The translations under genes and the position numbers were made by a program. From positions 2,542,001 through 2,606,000 of the forward strand of contig NZ_CP064760.1 in NCBI RefSeq assembly GCF_015565955.1: DNA of 64,000 nt, written 5' to 3'. Numbering within the stretch: the stretch's first letter is position 1; the number at the start of each line of letters is the position of its first letter. This DNA comes from Microbacterium schleiferi (GTDB lineage: Bacteria; Actinomycetota; Actinomycetes; Actinomycetales; Microbacteriaceae). Shown piece after piece: positions 58,593 to 64,000 of this stretch. A model generated the notes under the pieces. It did not search any database. It was not told where the DNA came from and saw nothing but the letters and a program-made list of their open reading frames with translations.

Positions 58593-60141
58593 GCGGTCGC
58601 GGGTTCCGCGTCGTCTGCGAAGGTCTCGGCGGTCGCGGCGATTCGATTGGCCATTCCGCTGAAGATGAACCCGTGGAAGGGCAGCACCGCGAACCAGTAA
58701 AGGCGTCCGGCCAACCCGTGCGGGAAGAACACGGCCCGCTGCTCGTACCGCGATCCGGTCTCGGTCGGGGTAGCCCGCAACTCGAGCCAGGCAAGACCCG
58801 GCACCTTCATCTCTGCCCGCAGACGCAGGAAGCTGCCATGCTCGATCGCTTCGACGCGCCAGAAGTCGAGTGCGTCCCCGGCCGAGAGCCGGCCCTTGCT
58901 CCGGCGCCCGCGTTGAAGCCCCACGCCACCGACGATCCGGTCCATCCAGCCGCGAACCGCCCACAGCAACGGCGACGAGTACCAGCCGTTCTGGCCGCCG
59001 ATGCCCTCGATGACCCGCCACAGCGCGGATGCCGGAGCGGACGTTGTCGCGGAACGCGCGTCCACGAACACGACCTGCCCTGCCCAGTCCGGGTCGCTCG
59101 GTAATGGACTCGAGGGCACATCGAGAATCTCGGTGTCGGCCCAGCTCGTCTCGACGGTGTCGTCCTTCTCGCGGCTGAGGGCCAGCGCTACCGCATCCCG
59201 ATACCGCATGAGCCCGTCCTCGGGCGGGGAATGAGGTCGTCGACCTCCCATGACCGCACGACACAGTCCACCTGCAGCGACTCGACCAGGGGGCGCGCGA
59301 TCGCTGCCGGGATCGGGGTGACGAGGTTGACCCAGAGCGAGGCGAGGCGCGGCGTGAGCACCGGCAAGGCGGCGATCGCTCGTTGCCGGAGCCCCGCGAC
59401 AACCGCGTACCCGTTCATCATCTGCCCGTACCGCAGCACGTCCGGACCACCGATGTCGACGGCCGTGGTGACCGTCGCCGGCACATGCGCGGCACCGAGC
59501 AGGTAGTGCAGCACGTCGCGCACCGCGATCGGCTGGATCCGGTTCCGCACCCACTTGGGCGCCGGCATGTACGGCAGAACATCGGTGAGGTGCCGCACCA
59601 TCTCGAACGACGCGGAACCCGATCCGATGACGACACCGGCCTGCAGGACGAGGGTCGGCACACCCGAGTCCAGCAGAATGCGCCCGACCTCGACGCGACT
59701 GCGAAGGTGCGGCGACAGCGGGGCGTCATCCGGGTGGAGCCCGCCGAGATACACGATGCGAGCCACGGATGCCTCCGCTGCGGCGTGAGCCACCGTGGTG
59801 GCGACGTCGCGGTCGGTCTGTTCGAAGGCGCGACCGGACATCATCGAGTGGATGAGGTAGTAGAGCACATCGACGTCGCGCACCGCATCCGAGACGGCAT
59901 CCGGGTCCTTCGCGTCGCCGGCGACAACCTCGACACGGTCTCCCCAGGCGAAGGCGGCGACGCGCTCCGGATGCCGGGCGAGGACGCGCACGCGGTATCC
60001 CGCGCTCAGCAACCGCGGCACGAGGCGTCCGCCGAGGTACCCGGTGGCGCCGAGCACGAGCGCTCGCGGCTTCTCGCCGCCCGTACGCGGCTGTGCGACG
60101 AGAGCGGGTTCGCGTCCCGTGGGAGCGGTGAGGTCATCCAC
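58589..60141 (-). CDS. NAD(P)-binding oxidoreductase with DUF2867 domain, frameshifted as read
   Basis: The N-terminal half is an atypical short-chain dehydrogenase/NmrA-like fold (LVLGATGYLGGRLVPRLLSA), and the C-terminal half is DUF2867 (WRVEAIEHGSFLRLRAEMKV). The frame breaks in the G4 run at 59226-59229. One extra base gives DLIPPPEDGLMRYRDAVAL and 517 residues, the size of the full two-domain family. The substrate is unknown. The GTG at 60141 lies exactly 6 nt after TAGCCT (60148-60153), indicating a leaderless start. The break is probably a sequencing error. Confidence 0.83.
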
Positions 60142-60150
60142 ACCGGCAGG

Positions 60151-60783
60151 CTATCCCGGCCCTGAGCTCGCCGGGCCGTTGAGCGACATTCCGAAGGCCT
60201 GGACGCCCTCGTGCGAGGGGAGCCGCACGAATCCGAGGCGATCGTAGAACGCGAGCGCCGCCGCGTTGGACGCGTCGGCGACCAGATGCATGCCCGATAC
60301 CCCCTGCGCGCGAAGCAGCTCGATGAGCGTGTCGATCAGGCGCCGCCCCCACCCCTGTCCCTGCAGCTGCGGCAGCAGATCGATGTGCAGATGCGCGGGA
60401 TAGGTGTCCCCGTAGGGCTCGGCGCCTGCACGCCGACTCGAGGCGTAGCGAAGGATGCCGGCTGTCCGCGGTGCACGGGGATCGACACTGTCAGCCTCAA
60501 CAGACCACCGTGCGGCGCGCTCGGGCCACCAGGCCGTGCTGAACCACTCCTCGAAAGACCGAGTGTCGGGTGCGCAGACCACGTAGCCAGCCGGCGACCC
60601 GTCGGCGTCGACGACGAAGGCGTAGCGGGGGTGTCGCACGAGGTACGGGCGAAGAAACACCGCGGGCCAGATCTCGTCGTCAATGAGCAGGCCGGTGGCG
60701 TCGCGTCCGGCATCCGCGGTCCGAATACACACCGACGCGAGCGCCGACTCATCCTCGTCGCGAAAAGGTCGTATCTGGGCCAC
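60151..60783 (-). CDS. GNAT family N-acetyltransferase
   Basis: 210 residues. Acetyl-CoA motif QLQGQGWGRRLIDTLIELL, then the conserved ALAFYDRLGFVRL near the C-terminus. It resembles GNAT proteins related to N-acetylglucosaminidase-associated acetyltransferases, but the substrate is unknown. The GTG at 60783 lies 6 nt after TACGAT (60790-60795), so it is probably leaderless. It ends just before the oxidoreductase start, whose promoter box overlaps its last codon. Confidence 0.86.
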   Translation of the reverse strand: MAQIRPFRDEDESALASVCIRTADAGRDATGLLIDDEIWPAVFLRPYLVRHPRYAFVVDADGSPAGYVVCAPDTRSFEEWFSTAWWPERAARWSVEADSVDPRAPRTAGILRYASSRRAGAEPYGDTYPAHLHIDLLPQLQGQGWGRRLIDTLIELLRAQGVSGMHLVADASNAAALAFYDRLGFVRLPSHEGVQAFGMSLNGPASSGPG

Positions 60784-60839
60784 GCACCGATCGTAGACGC
60801 GGGCTGGCCGATCGGCGATGAGGCTGCGAGGATGATCGC

Positions 60840-61430
60840 GTGAGGGACGAACACGTGCCGATGACCGCGGGCGGAGCCGCGAAGGTCCCGCACCGCGTCG
60901 CCAGACCCCTGCGTGATCTGCTTCGCGCCCTGCTCGCCCCGCTCACACGCACGCGACTCTTCCGCCGCGCTGGGCCACGCATCCTCCCCCCTGTCGAGCG
61001 GGTCTTCGCCGCCCTGAGCGGCGGCCGGCTCCAACTCAGCGCGGTGCTCGTGCCGTCGCTCGTGCTTCACACGACCGGAGCCAAGAGCGGCCTGGCCCGC
61101 GACGTCCCCCTGATGTACACCCCCGACGGGCAGGGACGCGCGATCGTCGCGGGGACCAACTTCGCCGGCGAGCGCCACCCGGCGTGGACGACGAATCTCT
61201 TGGCGCATCCAGATGCCGCCATCACGGTGCGGGGGAACCGGATGCTGGTCCATGCGACGGTCATCGCCGAGGACGAGCGCGACGCCGTGTGGGCGCGCAT
61301 CGAGTCGCAATGGCCTGGCTACCGCGCCTACGAGCGCGAGTCCCACCGCACGGTGCGGTTGTTTCGCCTGCAGCCGGTGCGCGCGCACTCGTCCGCGGCG
61401 GCGAATACCGATCGTCCCCCTACGGCGTAA
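60840..61430 (+). CDS. Deazaflavin (F420)-dependent nitroreductase family protein
   Basis: 196 residues of the DUF385/Ddn-like split-barrel family. The conserved core includes VLHTTGAKSGLARDVPL, VAGTNFAGERHPAWTTNLLA and AITVRGNRML. Members use F420 to reduce quinones or nitro compounds at the membrane. The GTG at 60840 has GAGGA about 7 nt upstream. The last 11 nt overlap the convergent efflux gene. Confidence 0.88.
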   Translation: MRDEHVPMTAGGAAKVPHRVARPLRDLLRALLAPLTRTRLFRRAGPRILPPVERVFAALSGGRLQLSAVLVPSLVLHTTGAKSGLARDVPLMYTPDGQGRAIVAGTNFAGERHPAWTTNLLAHPDAAITVRGNRMLVHATVIAEDERDAVWARIESQWPGYRAYERESHRTVRLFRLQPVRAHSSAAANTDRPPTA

Positions 61431-62799
61431 GTGCCTGCACGGTGCGTGGCCGCACGATCAGCCACAGCGCGAGAACGGCGATGACGCCGCATCCGACCAT
61501 CACCGAGGCCATCGTGGTGGCCGTGATGCCGGCGCTGGCAGAGAGCCATCCGACGAGGGGTGAGACCGCGCCGGCGACACCGAAGTTGACAGCGCCGAGG
61601 ATGGATGCCGCCGTTCCCGCCGCCTTGCCGTGACGGTCGAGGGCGAGCACCTGCACGCACGGGAAGCCGAATCCGACCGAGGTGATGAACAGGAACAGGG
61701 GAACCATCGTCCCCCACAGACCGAGTCCCATGCTGTCGGCGACGACGATCCCGGTACCGAACACCACGGTGCCGGCCGTCGAGAACGCGAGAACCCACTG
61801 GGGGCCGAACCGGGCGGCGAGCCGCGACGCGGTCTGCACACCGAAGACGATGCCGAGGGAGTTGACAGCGAACAGCAGACCGTAGGCCTGCGGATCGAAC
61901 CCGTAGCCGTCCTGGAACAGGAACGGCGAGGCTGAGAGGTAGGAGAACAGTCCGCTGAAGTTCATCCCGCCGATCACGAGAACGCCGAGGAAGACACGGT
62001 CGCTGAGCACCGAGCGGTAGCGCTGCCAGGTCGTCGTGCTGCCGCGGTCGTGGCGGCGCGCGGGCGGGAGTGTCTCGGGGATGAGGAAGACGGTGCTGGC
62101 GAGCATCACGATGCCGTAGACGGCCAGGACGACGAAGATCCCCTGCCAGGGCATGACGATCAGGAGCGCCGACCCGATCAGCGGCGCGATGACGGGGGCG
62201 ACGCCGCTCACCAGCGCGAGGCGGCTGAGCATGACGACGAGCCGCTTGCCGCCGAACAGGTCGCGCACGATCGCCATGGCGACGACGCCACCGGCAGCAG
62301 CCCCGACCCCCATGAAGAACCGAGCGGCGCCGAGCGTGACGAGTGTCGGCGCCAGTGCCGCTGCGGCGCTGGCCAGCACGTGCAGCGCCGTCACGGCGAT
62401 CAACGGCATCCGGCGGCCGACCTTGTCGCTGAGGGGACCCACGACAAGCTGCCCGACCGCGAATCCGATCATCGTTCCCGTAAGGGTGAGCTGAATAGCC
62501 GCCGAGGTCGTTTGGAAGTCCGCCTCGAGCACCGGGAACGCCGGAAGGTAGAGGTCGATCGTGAACGGGCCGAGCGCCGTAAGCGCACCGAGCAAGATGA
62601 TGTACAGCACGCGGCGGCGCGCGGGCAGGGCATCGCCCGGGTGCAGCATGACCGGCGCGGTGGCCGGGTTGGGTCCGAGGGTCCGGATCGCGCCGGTCGC
62701 GGTGCGAAGTCGCACCGATCCCGTCGAGGTCGTGCTGTCGGGCCGATCGGCAGCGGAATCCGCTGCGGACGTGGCGGGGATGGAGGCAGTGTCGAGCAC
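61420..62799 (-). CDS. Bcr/CflA family multidrug efflux MFS transporter
   Basis: 459 residues from a GTG; the ATG at 62649 would give 409, closer to the family mean. Twelve helices. Motif A region GPLSDKVGRRMPL and the opening TALGPFTIDLYLPAFPVL are typical of Bcr/CflA drug:proton antiporters. The 5' region holds a likely -10 and a 14-bp palindrome. No regulator is adjacent. Confidence 0.88.
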   Translation of the reverse strand: MLDTASIPATSAADSAADRPDSTTSTGSVRLRTATGAIRTLGPNPATAPVMLHPGDALPARRRVLYIILLGALTALGPFTIDLYLPAFPVLEADFQTTSAAIQLTLTGTMIGFAVGQLVVGPLSDKVGRRMPLIAVTALHVLASAAAALAPTLVTLGAARFFMGVGAAAGGVVAMAIVRDLFGGKRLVVMLSRLALVSGVAPVIAPLIGSALLIVMPWQGIFVVLAVYGIVMLASTVFLIPETLPPARRHDRGSTTTWQRYRSVLSDRVFLGVLVIGGMNFSGLFSYLSASPFLFQDGYGFDPQAYGLLFAVNSLGIVFGVQTASRLAARFGPQWVLAFSTAGTVVFGTGIVVADSMGLGLWGTMVPLFLFITSVGFGFPCVQVLALDRHGKAAGTAASILGAVNFGVAGAVSPLVGWLSASAGITATTMASVMVGCGVIAVLALWLIVRPRTVQALTP

Positions 62800-62867
62800 G
62801 GGTTCCGTTCAGGGGGAGTCGAAAGAGGAGGATTCTCGGCGCTCGGGGATCGACACCCCGATCGGCG

Positions 62868-62892
62868 TCGAATCGATTCGACCTCCATGATA
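62868..62892 (-). promoter_or_regulatory. Promoter -10 and palindrome upstream of efflux gene
   Basis: TATCAT on the minus strand (62887-62892) is followed at the expected start of transcription by the perfect 14-bp palindrome TCGAATCGATTCGA (62868-62881). It is a likely repressor site for the Bcr/CflA gene; the cognate regulator is not seen. Confidence 0.5.
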
Positions 62893-62921
62893 TCCGATGC
62901 TCGCCCAGGGACGGACGACAA

Positions 62922-62953
62922 CGAAGGGGCGCCCCTCCCGGGACGCCCCTTCG
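62922..62953 (-). terminator. Intrinsic terminator after sugar permease gene
   Basis: 10-bp stem, CGAAGGGGCG (62922-62931) with CGCCCCTTCG (62944-62953), and a 12-nt loop, located 17 nt past the permease stop. The T tract is poor, as is common in high-GC genomes. Confidence 0.7.
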
Positions 62954-62970
62954 AGCTGGTGCTCTCGCGA

Positions 62971-63957
62971 TCAGCCCTTCGTGGAGCCTGCGAGCAGACC
63001 CCGGACGAAGTAGCGCTGGAGCGAGAAGAACACGATCAGCGGAACGATGATCGCAACGAACGCACCTGCTGTGAGCAGCTGCCACTCGTTGCCACGCGTT
63101 CCCGTGATCTCCGCCAGCAGCTTCGTGATCGGCGCGACCGGCCCGTCAGCGAAGATCAACGCGACGAGCAGGTCGTTCCACACCCACAGGAACTGGAAGA
63201 TCGCGAACGATGCCAGCGCCGGCATCGTCAGCGGCAGGACGATCCGGAAGAAGATCTGTCCGCGTGACGCGCCATCCACCCGCGCCGCCTCGATGATGTC
63301 AGCGGGAATCTGCGACATGAAGTTGTGCAGCAGATAGATCGCCAGCGGCAACGCGAACATCGAGTGCGCGATCCACACCTGCGCATATCCGCCGGCAGCT
63401 CCCAGTGGTCCCGTGATCTGAACCCCGAAGATGTTGAGCCCACGAGAGAACGAGCTCAGCAGCGGGATCAACGCCATCTGGATCGGGACGATCTGCAGCG
63501 CGAACACGAAGATGAACAGCCAGTCCCGGCCCTTGAAGTCGATCCACGAGAACGCGTAGGCAGCGAACGCCGCGAGGGTCAACGGCACGATCGTGGCCGG
63601 GATGGTGATGGCGATCGAGTTGATGAACGCCTCGGCCATCGTGAGCTGGGTATTGCCCGCCTGCAGGACCTGGATGTAGTTCTCCAGCGTTACCTGCGGG
63701 TCGGCGAAGAACGTCCACCAGCCAGTGGTCTTGATCTGCTGTTCCGGGCGGAACGACGAGATGAACAGGCCGAAGGTCGGGATCGTCCACGCGAGCGCGA
63801 TGATGATCGACGCGACCGTCGCCCACGGCTTCGAGAGCACCCGACGGACGCGCCCCGCCCGGCGGGAACCGCCGCCTTGGCTGCGGCGCATCCCCCGCTC
63901 GAGTTCTTCTTCGGTCTCCTTGTCCAGCGGGAGATCGACCGGCATGACCTCACTCAT
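62971..63957 (-). CDS. Carbohydrate ABC transporter permease (MalG/CUT1 type)
   Basis: 328 residues. A charged N-terminal tail and six helices. The ATPase-coupling EAA loop is EAARVDGASRGQIFFRIVLP, and the C-terminus is QRYFVRGLLAGSTKG, typical of CUT1 inner-membrane subunits. It imports a mono- or oligosaccharide not identifiable here. The ATG overlaps the stop of a gene entering from the right, expected to be the second permease. Confidence 0.92.
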   Translation of the reverse strand: MSEVMPVDLPLDKETEEELERGMRRSQGGGSRRAGRVRRVLSKPWATVASIIIALAWTIPTFGLFISSFRPEQQIKTTGWWTFFADPQVTLENYIQVLQAGNTQLTMAEAFINSIAITIPATIVPLTLAAFAAYAFSWIDFKGRDWLFIFVFALQIVPIQMALIPLLSSFSRGLNIFGVQITGPLGAAGGYAQVWIAHSMFALPLAIYLLHNFMSQIPADIIEAARVDGASRGQIFFRIVLPLTMPALASFAIFQFLWVWNDLLVALIFADGPVAPITKLLAEITGTRGNEWQLLTAGAFVAIIVPLIVFFSLQRYFVRGLLAGSTKG

Positions 63958-64000
63958 CGGATCGCCCCCTTCCGGCGATCAGCGCACGCAAGCGCGCCGG
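63954..64000 (-). CDS. 3' end of upstream gene, probably partner sugar permease
   Basis: Only the last 15 or so codons are present, ending RRKGAIR and a TGA that overlaps the next ATG (ATGA). The basic C-terminal tail and coupling fit a MalF-type permease, but this is inferred from context. Confidence 0.4.
   Translation of the reverse strand, partial: GALACADRRKGAIR

Overview
The window looks like chromosomal DNA of a high-GC actinobacterium, most likely a Microbacterium-like member of the Microbacteriaceae. This is inferred from the GC-rich third positions, the dnaX-recR / lysC-asd neighbourhood, the Rv3400/Rv3401-like pgmB-GH65 pair, cydAB-cydDC, the many apparently leaderless genes with a TANNNT box exactly 6 nt before the start codon, and the frequent GAT-GCC / GCATCC word use. 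I see no prophage, insertion sequence, integron, CRISPR array or rRNA. The content is mostly housekeeping plus ordinary accessory genes.

Layout. 1-5 kb: aspartate-family amino acids (asd, lysC with an internal beta-subunit start, a ThrE-type exporter), with a cyclase-family gene inserted in the opposite direction between lysC and asd. 4.8-7.6 kb: recR and dnaX. 7.6-14.5 kb: a GH65 phosphorylase/hydrolase with beta-phosphoglucomutase, then pta-ackA. 14.6-19.4 kb: the 4.5S SRP RNA (ffs), a MoxR-DUF58-transglutaminase operon, and tRNA-Ser(GGA). 19.7-27.3 kb: an ECF sigma factor with a membrane partner, small enzymes, an AlkZ/YcaQ-like protein, transporters, and a TetR gene with a clear operator. 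27.3-33.5 kb: a MacB/FtsX-type ABC exporter on the minus strand. 33.8-40.6 kb, divergent from it: MMPL, YhgE/Pip, response regulator and histidine kinase. 40.5-43.7 kb: gnd and small membrane proteins. 43.8-49.6 kb: a copper/haem cluster (DyP peroxidase, PCuAC chaperone, CopC, membrane protein), a cysteine-containing HTH regulator and a secreted subtilase-like protein. 49.8-58.6 kb: cytochrome bd oxidase (cydAB, cydDC) with modABC plus a ModE-like regulator between the two halves. 58.6-64 kb: an oxidoreductase, a GNAT protein, an F420-type nitroreductase, a Bcr/CflA efflux pump and a sugar ABC permease running off the end.

The most important caution is that eleven genes are broken by one missing base each. 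Nearly all breaks lie in short G or C runs, and adding one base restores a full-length family member every time. This uniform pattern points to homopolymer under-calling in the sequence rather than real pseudogenes. I give those genes as single spans and note where the break lies.

The most interesting biology: an MMPL transporter with a fused ABC-ATPase-like domain that has lost Walker A, next to YhgE and its own two-component system; a CsoR/CstR-type operator placed inside a leaderless promoter of a TDT/SLAC1 transporter; an AbrB-like tail on an ABC ATPase; a subtilase with an altered first catalytic region; and a redox-metal island linking copper handling, cytochrome bd and molybdate uptake.
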